Below are positions 23,470-35,150 of a stretch of 64,000 bases of DNA, one piece after another. Positions within the stretch are counted from its first letter, which is position 1, and the number at the start of each line of letters is the position of its first letter. Under the pieces are notes generated by a model, which worked only from the letters and a program-made list of their open reading frames with translations, ran no database searches and had not been told where the DNA came from. The stretch lies in NCBI GenBank assembly GCA_035048815.1, contig JAUCBN010000038.1, positions 16,393,001 to 16,457,000 of the forward strand, written 5' to 3'. A program made the position numbers and the translations under genes. Source of the stretch: Abelmoschus esculentus (lineage: Eukaryota > Streptophyta > Magnoliopsida > Malvales > Malvaceae).

Positions 23470-24370
23470 TTAAAACCCATACATACAAGCCCAAGTTTTG
23501 AGCCCAAAACCGGTAAAAAACCCTAACTCCCTCATGTTCATCCATACGCAGCTGGCTGTGAGCCGTTGGATCAGATCTATGATCCAACGACCACGATCAC
23601 AAGGAGGAAGCTTCTGGACGCTTGCACGCGCCCCACGCAAATCGACCGCTCGCCTCCCACGCGCGCGTGCTGAGCACACGAAAGACCCTTCGGATTTCCA
23701 GACGACCTCTTGCCTCTCCAGTAATCGCCCGTTCGATTCCGATCGCCGGCGACGATTCTCCGATAGCCTCATCACTCGTCCAGGAGCCACATATACACAA
23801 ACAAACAAAACCATATCAGAATCGTACGATTTGCAGAGCAAAAACACAATAAATTTCAGAATTTTCAGGCAAAAAGGGGACAATTTCCTAGCCGCACCAG
23901 TACATGACAGAAAAGCATAGAAATATTCAGAGGCGGACATCAAAAAGTCAGAGAGAAAACACAGCAAATAGTTTTTTTATTATTATCTTGTAATCCGACT
24001 ATAAAGAAAAAGTCGAGAAAATATTGTAAGGGGGGAGGATTATTCGAAACAATCAATAGAAAATCAGAAGCATTTTTAGAGGTAAGGAAAGAAGGGAAAT
24101 CGGAGTTTTTATTTCTGTTTACCTTTGGAGATCGAATCTTCTCCCTTCATCCGACACTTCTCCGGTGATAAGCCGCGGCCCTTTGTGCCATTGGTGAGCC
24201 GATAATGGATGAGTGAGGAGGCTTCACACTTTTTGTTTCGGTTTGTTTTTGAAAAGAAAAGGGTTTCGAAGTTTCTGTTTTGACGAACAAGGGAGGTTCC
24301 ATTTTGTGTTTTCTGTTTTAATCAGTTTGGTTTTTCAAAGAGGGGCTATTTTTGGTTATCCTTAAATTCA

Positions 24371-24394
24371 CCGGCCACCGTGAGCGGTGGCCGG
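24371..24394. repeat. Perfect 10-bp-stem hairpin
   Basis: CCGGCCACCG, loop TGAG, CGGTGGCCGG. GC-rich and perfectly paired; would form a stable hairpin in RNA. Confidence 0.85.
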
Positions 24395-24441
24395 AATCTG
24401 GGTTTTGCGACGGTTTGTGGCCGGTTTCTGGAGGTGCGGAT

Positions 24442-24469
24442 GAACACGAAGAACATGTTCTTCGTGTTC
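24442..24469. repeat. Perfect 28-bp palindrome
   Basis: GAACACGAAGAACA is followed immediately by its exact reverse complement, with no loop, 47 bp after the previous hairpin. It also contains GAA/TTC units resembling heat-shock elements. Confidence 0.88.
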
Positions 24470-25902
24470 TTCCTTTGGTTTGAAGATTTCAGAGATTTCA
24501 GAGGATTTTCGGTTTAAAAGAAATGAGAGAAAGAAAAGCACTTCTTTTTTTGTGTTTTATATTCACCTATAAAATCAAAATGGGTTTATTACTTCATTTA
24601 AATCCCCCCGTGCTTTCAAAATTAGTCCCGAGGTCCCCAGAACTTCACTCTGTTTTGCGATTTCGTCACCAATCCGGTGATTTTTTATCACCTTCATTTG
24701 GTTTATTTATTTCCTGGTCCCTCCTTACTTTGATGATTACTTCCAGGCCACTCCCCGTTTCGAAATAACGGTTTGAGGGTCTGGATAATTTCTAATCTTT
24801 TCAATTCAGTCTCTATTCGAGTTTATTTTATTTTATTTTATTTATTTTATTTTGTTTCTGTATTATTATTCATATGCATTCATACTTTGTTTTTTATTAT
24901 GCTTCTGGTTTATTATTTATTTCGTGCATTGTGTATTTATTTTCGTTTTATTGTTCATGCATGTATTCTATTTATCTTATGTTTAGTGTTATGCATATAC
25001 CTCATCTCTACATATGTTACTTTGTCATACATATTTCATTAAGGCCTCATATATTTACCTTGTATTTCATGTTATGTTTTATTTACATTGTTCATTTGTA
25101 TTTTTCATCGGTTTACATGTACTTGTTTTTATATTCGTGTATTTATTTATCATGTTCGTCTCTCTTTGCTAAATTACATCTCACGCTTCCGTTAATTAAT
25201 GAACCTAACCCCGAACGTCGTTATTCGGTCGTAACGGGCCCGCGTTCCAGTGTAATGGTCGCGGTGTATGCGTTGCCTTCGAATAAAGACATGGTAAAAA
25301 TAAAATTGAGTTCGAATCATTAAACAAGTTCTAATTTAATTGTCACTTTAAATTTGAAATCGGAATTTCCAAAATTAATGAAACGGTCGTTTTAAAGGTG
25401 CCAATTTTGGGCGATTTTTTTTAAAAAAAAAACCTAAATCCGTTTTTTTTTAAATCATAACCGACTCTTGAACCTATCTTTATCGAATCTCTGGTTTCCC
25501 GGTGTCCGGTCTACCAAAGTGGCCGGTGGCGACTCCACCTCTTTTAAATCTTTCTAATTATTTTTGATCTCTTCTAAATGTCTTAGGTTTTAAATCCCTA
25601 AAATCAGTTTTACCCCCAATCTTTTAAACCTTTTCATTTTCTTTTCATTTCTTTTAATTATTTTTCCAAATTCTCAATCCACTTTAATTTAGGACTTTTC
25701 AAACCTTAATCTTCAAAATTCTCCTTTCTAAAACCCAAACCCTAATTATCAATGTTTCAAATCAATTTCTAAATTGAAACCCTAATCCCAAAATTTTAAG
25801 ACCTAATTCCTCTTTTCAAAATTTCAATCCCTAAATTTCATTTTTACTAGTGACCTTTCTCACACCTATTAATTATTTAGATTTTTAAAAAGGGTCGCTA
25901 CA

Positions 25903-26279
25903 CCCTCTAATTTTAAACAGAGACACGAATGGAGACATGAGAAAGAGATAGACGATTTACACCCTAATATTTGAGGTTTAAAAGTTAAAATCTAAATTTC
26001 TTACCATAAACCAATGAACCCTAGACTCAAATTTTTAAAATTTAACCTAAAACTTAAACCAAATATTTAAATCTTAAAACTAAAACGGTTGTAAAATATT
26101 TTTAAAAAAATTACATAAATGATCATCTATCTTTCGAGGTAAATTCTTTTTGGTGGCTTAACTTTTTAAAAATCAACTTTATTTATATTTTTACATGCAA
26201 CAACTACACAGATTACATGAAAATACAGCCCGCGGTCACATAAAACACACCAAATTACATGTAAAACCACTTAATTATC
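25903..26279. other. Intergenic, telomere-like degenerate repeats
   Basis: AT-rich with scattered ACCCTA-like tracts; no gene seen. The stretch nearest 26279 is expected to hold the 3' untranslated region and poly(A) signals of the minus-strand sHSP gene. Confidence 0.5.
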
Positions 26280-26684
26280 TCAATCCTCGATCTGAATCAT
26301 CTTCTTTTTTGTCTTCTTCACCTCTTGTTTCGGGACAGTTACCACAAGCACCCCATTCTCCATCGACGCCTTAACCCCATCGGTCTTCGCATTCTCCGGC
26401 AACGCGAAGCTCCGACAAAATTCCCCTCGGCAATGTTCAACTCTATGCCACTTCTCATTCTTATCATCCTTTTCCTCTTTCCTTTCTCCATATATTTTAA
26501 GCACCTTCTCGTCATCAACTTCAACATTCACTTCTTTCTTTAGTCCCGGAAGATCGGATATAAACACATGGGCCTCCGGTGTTTCTTTCCAGTCTGTCGG
26601 AGTGTTAAGGACCGGACATTTGTTGAGCATTGAAAGGAAAGGGTCGTAAATTTCATCACCAAACAATTGAGACATGAGAGACAT
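26280..26684 (-). CDS. Class I small heat-shock protein (HSP20), 134 aa
   Basis: Intact intronless frame for an ATP-independent chaperone that binds unfolding proteins and forms cytosolic oligomers. The N-terminus MSLMSQLFG then DPF is a shortened version of the class I MSLIPSFFG/DPF start. The alpha-crystallin domain spans about residues 31-119, beginning DWKETPEAHVFISDLPGLKK and including KWHRVEHCRGEFCRSFALPE and MENGVLVVTVPK. The C-terminal IxI motif is IQI at residues 130-132. At 134 aa it is about 20 residues shorter than typical 17-18 kDa class I members, the loss being in the N-terminal arm, and it has unusual cysteines in HCRGEFC. A promoter with TATA and heat-shock elements lies directly upstream. 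It sits inside retrotransposon I, in DNA otherwise foreign to the element. Confidence 0.93.
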   Translation of the reverse strand: MSLMSQLFGDEIYDPFLSMLNKCPVLNTPTDWKETPEAHVFISDLPGLKKEVNVEVDDEKVLKIYGERKEEKDDKNEKWHRVEHCRGEFCRSFALPENAKTDGVKASMENGVLVVTVPKQEVKKTKKKMIQIED

Positions 26685-26725
26685 TGTTTTGTCTTCCTCT
26701 TTTTGATTTATGAATTCATTTCTAC

Positions 26726-26822
26726 ATATATATATAGGATGAATAAGTTGTGTCTTGAACGTTCTTGGAACATCGTGTATGTTTCTACCATGTTCTGTTG
26801 TTGATTAGAACTTGAACGTTCC
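26726..26822 (-). promoter_or_regulatory. Heat-shock promoter: TATA box and two heat-shock elements
   Basis: On the minus strand a TATATATATA stretch (about 26726-26736) lies 42-52 bp upstream of the sHSP ATG. Upstream are TTGAACGTTCTTGGAAC (26755-26771) and TAGAACTTGAACGTTCC (26806-26822). Each has a perfect GAAnnTTC core plus a third GAA unit, the binding pattern of heat-shock factors. Spacing relative to the TATA box is normal for plant sHSP genes. Confidence 0.75.
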
Positions 26823-27059
26823 TTAGGATTGACGCTGCTAGTGTCTGGATTTCTTGCTTTTTCTAACATTATCTGTTGCAAGTTCGAGAAGTTTATGGAT
26901 ACAGATAATTCTGTACACATGCATCATTGGTTTGGTCTGGATAAACCTGAAGTGCTCTCTTGAGACCCATGGTCTTCTTGTTTGGGCTAAAATCAAAGTA
27001 TAAAACACTAGTTTGAGGGTAAATTACATCCAAGCTCACTTAACTATGGTTTTAAAATA

Positions 27060-27816
27060 GACATAAAGATAATCTTAACCCTTATTTTATCGTTTTGACT
27101 CTTATTTTTTGGGTAAATTTAACCCTTAACCTATATCTTTTTGATAAATAGTTTATTTTTTAACTAACATGATAACTGGATCGTTAAAAATCTAACAATG
27201 ATGACATGTCATATGCAAATGATAATATATTTAAATAACATGATATGTAACCTATCAAATACGTATATATATATATGAAATATAATTTTATTTCAACATA
27301 AAATATAAAACAATTAAAATTTAAATAAAATATTAAAAAATTAATTAACTCTAACATAAAATGCTACTAAACATTCTCAACCTTAACTACGATAGAATCA
27401 AAATTCTATCTTAAAAAATTAAGTAAATTTGAATTGTGTTCATTTTTTTAAGATAGAACTTTGATTCTATCGTAGTTAAGTTTGGAATATTCAGTAACCT
27501 TTTATTTTAGAATTAATTATTTTTTAATATTTATTTAAATTTTAATTATTTTATATTTTACATTAGAATAAAATTATATTTCATATATATATATATGTAT
27601 TTGATAGATTAAATGCCATGTCATTTAAAATATATTATCACGTGTATATGACATGTCATCATCATTAAATTTTTAACGATCCAATTATCATGATAGTTAA
27701 AAAAATAAGTTATTTATCAAAAAAATATAGGTTAAGGGCTAAATTTATAAAAAAACAGAATAAGGATCAAAATGATAAAAATTATAAACGTTAAGGGTTA
27801 AAATTATCTTTATGCC
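27060..27816. mobile_element. Mutator-type MITE, copy 2 (near-complete foldback)
   Basis: 757 bp with ends GACATAAAGATAATC and ATTATCTTTATGCC. The 9-bp target duplication has one mismatch: TTTAAAATA (27051-27059) and TTAAAAATA (27817-27825). Inverted similarity runs nearly to the centre; the arms CTACGATAGAATCAAAATTC (from 27388) and its complement (near 27450-27475) almost meet. Non-coding. Confidence 0.88.
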
Positions 27817-27825
27817 TTAAAAATA

Positions 27826-29187
27826 AATATTTTTTTTTCTCTAAAAATATCAATAATTCAGTTAATTAAAAAATTGTTATAAATAAGTCAGTTTTTAAAT
27901 AAATTATAATCATGTATCTCAATTTAAGAATTCGTTATAAACATCTCACCCAATTGAAAAAATTATTACAAATAAATTACTTTTAAATTAAATTACTTTA
28001 TGTGCATAAAAATTAAATTATAGTAAAATTATTAATATAATATAATTACTTTTAAATGTCATTATTCGTATATTATTGTGAGCATGAACCGCAATAATAC
28101 ATTACGATTGATATATAACTGGTTGATAATAAAATAATTTATTGATAAAAATGCCAAAATTAATATATAAATATGTACTAAAAAATAATATACACATAAC
28201 TTATTTGATGCGAACATATTTTTTAGATTATTATTTGACAATCGTAATATTGTTCATAAAACTAAGTATATCATGGGAGAGGTTTTTTCTCCTAAATTTT
28301 TTTGATATAATTACATTTAAGGTCTCTTTTAATTTAAATAGGATTATTACTTAATCTTAACTCTATCCTTAAATGACATATTACTAGATATCATTAATTA
28401 TTTATAATATTAAAATATTTCTAATATTTATTATTAACGTTGCAAATAACTTAAAAAATCACATCCAAAGTTGAAATGAGTGTATACTAAACAAATTATA
28501 AATATATATAAATTTAATTAAATTAATATTATATATATTTAAAATTATATAAATATTAAAAAATAATTACAATTATGACTCTATAATATATAAATAATGT
28601 AATATAATTTAAATTAATATATATTAGAATTATATTTAAAGTTTAATTAAAAAATATATATTTATTAAAATTTTAAGATTATATATATTTAAATATTCCT
28701 AATTAATTTTATAATATAACATGATATAATAATATTTTTATTTTTTAAAACATACAAACTATCAATTTAATCATAATTTAAAATAATTTAATAATTTTAA
28801 CTATTAATATTTAACGATCACGATTCAATACCTTTTATTCAACGATAAACATATTCGACATTATCAGCTTATTTATTTATAATCCGAAGCCCGATAAAAA
28901 TTCCCAAGTTGATTCCAACATTGGCGGAATGGGTATTGACCGATCTCAAATAGGAAAATTCTATAACGGGTGTCGAATATTGCTGAACACCACTAATGTT
29001 GAACATTGTTGAACATCATTAAATTAACTAATAAAAATTAAAAATCTCAAAGACTCAATATATAACTAATAAAAGAGTTATAGACTCAATATATAATTAA
29101 TAATCTTTCGAATATCATTCCAGGAAAATTCCAACAGGTTTATAACCAAATTATTGATTTCCAACCAGAGGATGATTAACAGCTACT
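27826..29187. other. AT-rich intergenic DNA
   Basis: Very AT-rich with no convincing gene or repeat boundary. It should contain the 3' flank of the minus-strand BAHD pseudogene near its right end. Confidence 0.6.
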
Positions 29188-29253
29188 ACATTCTTCGATC
29201 CACTTTCAATGACTATTTGTACATTCTTCGATCCACTTTCAATGACTATTTGT
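29188..29253. repeat. 33-bp exact tandem duplication at the BAHD stop codon
   Basis: 29188-29220 and 29221-29253 are identical. The minus-strand reading frame of the BAHD pseudogene ends inside the second unit (TGA at 29239-29241), so the duplication affects only its tail and 3' flank. Confidence 0.9.
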
Positions 29254-30557
29254 GACGGTATTCATAAATTCTTGATCAGTCATGATGGCATCTAATGTCT
29301 CGCGACAGAGGCATACTTCAACGTCAATACTTCCTTCTTCTGCTCCACAAAATAATGTCAGCATTCCATCGAACTTGTTCCACGATCGGCTTCTTACCGC
29401 AATCGGCTTTCCCATCCAAAATCATTACCATACATATCGAATCGAGGTGAACTACTTGTGATCAGAGCGTCACCATTGTCAAGAGTTACAAAATTCGGGC
29501 TTGCTGCAAAAGACTCCAAGGAATCTTTTAAACTTTCTCCGGTCATTGCAGCAATTGCTCGATTCAGTCTCCACGCAGGGTTGCCAATTCCTTGTTCCAG
29601 TAGTTCCTTTCCTTTCATAGCTACAAAGGTGCCCAGAATTGCGTTCCCGAAATAGTTTTCGGGAACCTCCGGACACCTTTGTCTAGCACCGACAACAATG
29701 TGGTATTTTGTCGCTTCATTGGGGTCTAAGCATCGGTTGCAGATAACAAATTGCCAAATATGAGACAACAAAGCTTGAAGAGACGAGATCTTGTCGGTGT
29801 CGGTGCCGGTCTCGGTGTTAGCCTTTGCTTTGAATTCTGCAATGGTTTCCCTTGAGAAATGGAAAATCCTTTCTCGTGTAGGCGGTAGAACAAAGTCGAC
29901 ATCACATTGGTTGACATCGATACAAGACCGTGGAATCCGAATTGGGACATCCATGCCATCAGGAAACCAACGTTGGAAAACAGGGTGCTTGGATAAGTTA
30001 ACCGAACCTCTTGAAATTTCAGACCATGAATTAAGGAAATGCCAGAACGATGTACCATCCGCCACGACATGATTCATGTTGCAACCGACAAATATACCAT
30101 CCACAAGATCTGTTACTTGTACCCCAAGTAAAGGGTTGGTGATACCCTTGTAATCACGAAGTCCATTCAGCGGGAAACACGAGTGACCAACAGACGGAAC
30201 GTAGACAGGATTAATGATGTCGGAAACAGTTACTCCATCGGCTGCTGCATGTATAAACAAAGCGCCGGCATCGTTGCAGTATATGAAAAAGGAAACTGTG
30301 TCATCGTCTTCGTGTTGGGTTGTCGCAAGACGACCCGCTAGCAGCGGAAAGTGTTGTAGGGCAGTCGAGAGCGATGTTTTTAAGTGTTAGATCATCATGT
30401 CCTTGTCTTGCATAGGCATGGCAAAAACAAGTCCCTCTTGAATATATCCGATTTGAAGGTGCCGAAGATCCCAGGAATTTAGCTCAATCCTCCCATCGGA
30501 TGCGTTAGTATTTGCAGCACGGATTGTACTTGTTGATATCAAACGCACGGCGGACAT
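29239..30557 (-). pseudogene. BAHD acyltransferase (At3g50280-like), two lesions
   Basis: Full-length (about 440 codons) minus-strand gene for an acyl-CoA-dependent transferase, a cytosolic enzyme family that acylates plant secondary metabolites; substrate unknown. The ATG is at 30557. The catalytic HxxxD is HVVAD (about residues 163-167) within NHVVADGTSFWHFLNSWSE, and DFGWE corresponds to the structural DFGWG motif. Two defects are seen. A TAA at 30387-30389 (codon 57) falls where relatives keep Gln. One base is missing in a G run near 29404, directly after DFGW, which shifts the last 55 or so codons; the shifted frame continues as family-like sequence to 29239. Either could be a sequencing error, but together they indicate a recent pseudogene. 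The longest open piece is 29394-30260. Confidence 0.88.
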
Positions 30558-31364
30558 GTTTCAACGTAAAAAGATGTTTGATATGACCGATTCGAACCAA
30601 ACCAAGTATATGCTATAAAACAGAAAAAGAACAGTTGTTTCAGAGATCCAAAGAGGCTTTTTCTTGTACTTCTACTTCCTAAAACTATTAATTAATACAT
30701 TTCGAAACCTAAAATCTTGTTTTAGCAGTGTCAAACTAATTATCTCTTAAACCGACCCGTTAACTCTAAAAAGATATTTCAAATAAAGTGAATTGATTAT
30801 TCTTAATTATAAAACACTATCAGAGACGAAGCCATGTTTTTCTGTATTTTTGAATTTTTTTTACTTTTATTCTTTTATTTAAATTTTTTAAAAGTTTAAT
30901 TTATTTATAAATTTATCTCGAAAATTTTATAAGTGGTTGGGATCATTATTGTGAAGTGGTTGAAGCAATGCAATTCAATGGTTCACTTTTTGCCATCTTT
31001 ACTGCTTTTTTAATTAATTAACCAAAGCATCACGCAATTACCCTTTTAATACGCCTTAATATGGTTGTTAAAACCATTAAATTAAAACCATGAAAGCCAT
31101 TAAAAATACATAACACATTGAAAGAATTGACGATAGACACGTTAACCTCAACCTAACTCTACACTAATTGTTGGTGTTCTTTGTATAATATTCAAGTATA
31201 AGGTCTGGTTATAAGATTTGATTGAATTGTTATTTAGGTTTGTGTTTCTTTAGAGTGTAAATATCATATTATCAATATTGATATCCGTTGATTGATATTT
31301 ATATCTGGTGAGGGTTAGGAGTTCTATGTTTTTATAATGAAGCATTCATCCATCCACCCTTTAT
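30558..31364. other. Intergenic DNA, promoter side of the BAHD pseudogene
   Basis: AT-rich; no gene or repeat family recognised. Any BAHD promoter would lie at its left end. The right end abuts an inverted LTR copy. Confidence 0.5.
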
Positions 31365-32404
31365 CAAGTTATAGTATTTAAGATGTCGACCTCACGAGGA
31401 TTGATATTTGTAAGTAATTTATTATTCCTGCATAATGCAAAATTAAAAATAGTTGAATTATAACAAAAAAAAATAATTAAAGCAATAAAGATAAGTGATC
31501 AAAAAATCAAGGATGGAGAAGTGGGCTAGGTTAGATTGCTTCGTAGTATAGAATCAGAATATAATTGTCTCCTTCATATTAATGCAATAGGTTGAAATGT
31601 CGCCGCGGTCGCTTCAGTTGCCTCGACGGGGTTATGTCTTGTCGATAATTCAACAACTCATAATTCAACAGAACATCCTTTAGTGTCTCCTCCTTATCCC
31701 TAATTCGGAGAACTATTGAAATCCATGTCTTGATAATACCTCCCGGTGTGAATCAAGGATGAACAACAACTAATGATATGCTTCCTTTTAGTTGTTGAAA
31801 CCCTTTCGAATTAGTCAATGCCCATGAGCAAAGACTGTATTCTCTCATTTCGTGAACCTAACTCTCCCGATATTAGACAAATAGATTTTTCCTCGCATAC
31901 TTATCTTTCAAGCTCGTATGCAAGAAAGAGTGAGAACCAAGAAATAATAAACTATGAATCAAAAGCATGCATTAATAAGAACTAAACAAATTATAAATTT
32001 TCTTCTACAACTAGTTCACAAACTAACCTAAACTCCAAGAGGATGATGGAGGAAATTTAGGGTTTTCTATGAAAATTTAATTTTGAGATATCTTCCTCTA
32101 TACATAGGCTACGGTATTTATAGGCTTAGCATAGGGCAAACCTTTCCAAAGTAGGAATTCAACTTAAAATAAAATATAAGTTAAGTATATAAATAAAAAA
32201 TCTTTATTTTATTTCCTAGTTTATTTTATAAGGATTCTTTTCCCACGTGGCTTTGAACTTGACTTTTCATGCATTTTTCAACTCCGATTTTTATGTTGCT
32301 CGTCTTAAAACGCCCATCTTGTTTTTCTCTTTAGACTGCCTATCATATCAATATTTGTTTTTCAGGTGCTTCTTTGGCATCGGTTGCCGCGGCGGGTTGT
32401 CACA
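31365..32404 (-). repeat. Inverted LTR copy beside the primer site of element I
   Basis: The reverse complement of this block aligns with 21860-22985 and 40100-41003, so it is an LTR of the H/I family in reversed orientation. It lacks roughly the first 250 bp of the LTR and its last 25 bp. The missing terminal bases (AAAAGGACTCCATAGCC...) follow immediately at 32403-32426 in forward orientation. Confidence 0.85.
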
Positions 32405-32449
32405 AAAGGACTCCATAGCCTCCATAAGATTTGGCGCCATTTTCGGGGA
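32403..32449 (+). other. LTR 3' tip and primer-binding site of element I
   Basis: AAAAGGACTCCATAGCCTCC matches the last bases of the 3' LTR at 41007-41026. It is followed by TGGCGCCATTTTCGGGGA (32432-32449), closely resembling the TGGCGCC...GGGGA primer site of Athila-type elements. This shows the true internal region starts here. Confidence 0.82.
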
Positions 32450-32627
32450 CTAACGCTTAATTTTACTACTAATTATTTCTGCACCTTTCCAATTATTTTA
32501 CTTTCTTTTATTTAATTTAGTTTTAATTTTTATTTTAACTTACAAAGCTTGTTTTGTGTATTACCATGTCTAATCTAACTATTGATCAATACCCTTACGA
32601 TACAATAATCGAAAAAAAGCATAAGAT

Positions 32628-35150
32628 TTGAAACGTAGGACATGCCAAAGAATGAACGCAAAACCTGGCCAACAAAACAACGCGGGTATGAATACCGCCG
32701 CGATAGACAACCGCGGTGCTTTCACAGTTGTTGACCCAATAAATATTCCAAGACAGAAATGCGCACGAATCGTTCAAGATTATTTAGAGGAAGATTTAGA
32801 TGGGTTAACTCCTGCTGTTGTGATGCCTAACATAGAGGTAGAACACTTCGAATTAAAACCGATCATATTCAACATGATCAACACACTAGGTCAGTTTGGG
32901 GGTTCGGCCAATGAAGATGCCCGGTAGCATCTTAAATCCTTTCTAGAAATTTGTAACTAGTTTAAGCTGCCGAGAGTCTCAATCGACATCCTTAAGATGA
33001 AATTGTTCCCTTATTCACTAAGGGATAGAGCAAAATCTTTATTAAACAACCTTCAGCCGGGATCATTGAACTCATGGATAGAACTATGCCGAAGCTTTCT
33101 TTCCAGATTCAGTTACACCAATATGACTGATAAACTGAGAAATGATATAACATCCTTTAGGCAAGACGAAGACGAATCAATGTATGAGGCTTGGGAAAGA
33201 TACAGAGAACTATACAGAAAATGCCTTATGCATGGTTTGCTTGAGTGGGTATCCATCTTCTACAATGTAGTTAACACCCCTACGAGGATGATGCTTGACG
33301 CTTCCGCCAATATCACCCTCTTAGACCATCCACCCCATGAGAGTTTAGAAATTTTAGATAGGTTGGCTAAGAATGACTATCAACACCCAACCACCCGCAG
33401 AGGAATAAATAGGCGAGGTATGAAAACTTCTGATTCTACAGATTCTATCCTAGCACAACTATCAGCCCTAACCAACATGTTCAAAGATCTGCATAAACCA
33501 AGCCACGTTTGGGAAGTAAAAGTTGTCACCGTTCTTTGTGAAACATATGGTGACAACCATGACTCAAACGCATACCCGCACGATCCAGAATCTTAATTCT
33601 ATGTTGGAAACTTAAATAGAAACAATATGTTCAACAATTACAACCCATCATGGAGGAAGCACCCTAATTTCTCATAGAGCATTCCTAATAATGCTTAACA
33701 CGTAACATCAACTAGTATAATCTACGGGATTCCAGTAAAACAATAGATTTGCTCAGCAGCAGATGCTGCAGCAGGCTCAACCACCACAGCAGACAACAGA
33801 TGTCTAGACTCTGGAGAATACACTACAAACCTTTATGGCTCAGACTGGTACATACATTGCAAATACCAACAAGTTTATTCAAAGAGTCGACACCTTCATG
33901 GATAGAACAAAAATGAGAATGTAGAATAACGAAGATGCTCTTAAGACGCTGGAAACTATAATAGGACAAATGGCACAACAGATGAAAAACAGACCCATAG
34001 GAGGTCTCCCTAGTGATACTGAAGTCATTAGAATTGGTCCTCATGAACAATGCAAAGCCATATCTACCAGAAGTGGTTTACAACTGAAGGATCCTGAGAT
34101 ACCTACCCAGACAATAGGTAAGACCCCTGAAACAATAGCTCCAAAAACAACCACCGAAGAAAAACTTGAGGAAAAAGAACCAACAGATACTGCTGACATG
34201 CCGCCCCAGCAGATGATGCCATAGCCGCACCGCAGATAAGGTTCCAGTGCGATGAAAAGATTGAGGATCTGCGTTTACCACCATCTTTCCCACAAATGTT
34301 GAAACAACAAAAACAGGATTACCTGTTTAAGAAATTCCTCGACATACATAAATAGGTACATATCAACATACCTTTGGTGGAGGCAATAAAATAAATGCCC
34401 AACTATGTCAAGTTCCTTAAGGATATTACATCCAAAAGGAAAAATTGGGGAATTTAAAACAGTTGCCACAATAGAAGGATATGTGGCAATGCTACATAAT
34501 AAGGCCACAACTAAAAGAAAGGGTCCTGGTAGTTTCACAATACCATACGCTATCAGTGATCAGTATGTGGGTAAAGCACTATGTGACTTAGGCGTTAGCA
34601 TTAATCTAATGCCAAAGTCGATATTTTAGAAGCTTGGCATTGGGCAAGCAAAACCAACAACAGTGATGCTACAGCTGGCAGACCGCTCTTACGTGAAACC
34701 AGAAGAAAAAATCAAAGACATTCTGGTAAGGGTGGATAAATTTATTTTACCTGTTGACTTCTTAATTTTTGATTGTGAAGCAGATGAACACGCATCAATC
34801 ATATTAGGAAGGTCATTCCTAGCCACATGAAGAACGTTGATCGATTGTGAGAAATAAGAATTAATCATAAGGATCAATGATCAACAAGTAAAGATCAATG
34901 TGTTTAAAACTCTAAGGCATCAGGACGAACCAGATGAATGCTAAAGAATTGAAGCTAAAACTGAGTTTAACTTCAATACAGAAATAGACTGCCTGAACAA
35001 ACCCTGCCAAGGCAACCTTTGCCGACGCAACACGCCCCTTGAACAACCATACATTCGAAAGAAACCACCTAATGAGGAGACAAAAACTGGGACATTGCTT
35101 CTCCTCCATCCAAAATGGGGAAGATAGTTGCTGCTGAAGATGCATTTTAT
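32628..35150 (+). pseudogene. Athila-like gag and aspartic protease of element I
   Basis: The gag core (32800-33400) includes KLFPYSLRDRAKSLLNNLQP, LRNDITSFRQDEDESMYEAW and ERYRELYRKC, all typical of Athila-type gag. The zinc knuckle near 33540 reads CETYGDNHDSNAY, so two of its cysteines are lost, whereas element H keeps CETCGDNHDSNTC. The protease (34500-34830) has GSFTIPYAISDQYVGKALCD then LGVSINLMP, and ILGRSFLAT. Stops occur at 32925, within the gag linker (33594 onward), at 34222 and after the protease core. A two-codon gap lies after LLEW (33248) relative to H. No RT follows; only about 170 bp separate the protease end from the next frame. Confidence 0.88.

Larger units (their letters stand above)
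23470..25902 (+). repeat. Tat/Ogre-like LTR (probably solo or truncated)
   Basis: GC-richer block ending GGGTCGCTACA (25892-25902), with GGCCGGTGGCGACTCCA at 25521-25537. Both are features I associate with the 3' part of plant Tat/Ogre LTRs. Reading frames on both strands in 23470-23967 are short and conflicting and I do not regard them as genes. The left boundary is not defined: no TG end with a matching 5-bp duplication was found. Contains two strong palindromes (24371-24394 and 24442-24469). Confidence 0.5.

Noticed and set aside
23470..23967. 165-codon minus-strand frame and overlapping plus-strand frames
   Set aside because: GC-richer LTR sequence with open frames on both strands; no recognisable domain and no conserved start context.
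24773..25323. Hydrophobic open frames (89 and 149 codons) resembling membrane proteins
   Set aside because: Low-complexity TTTAT-rich DNA inside a Tat/Ogre-like LTR; overlapping frames, no homology recognised.
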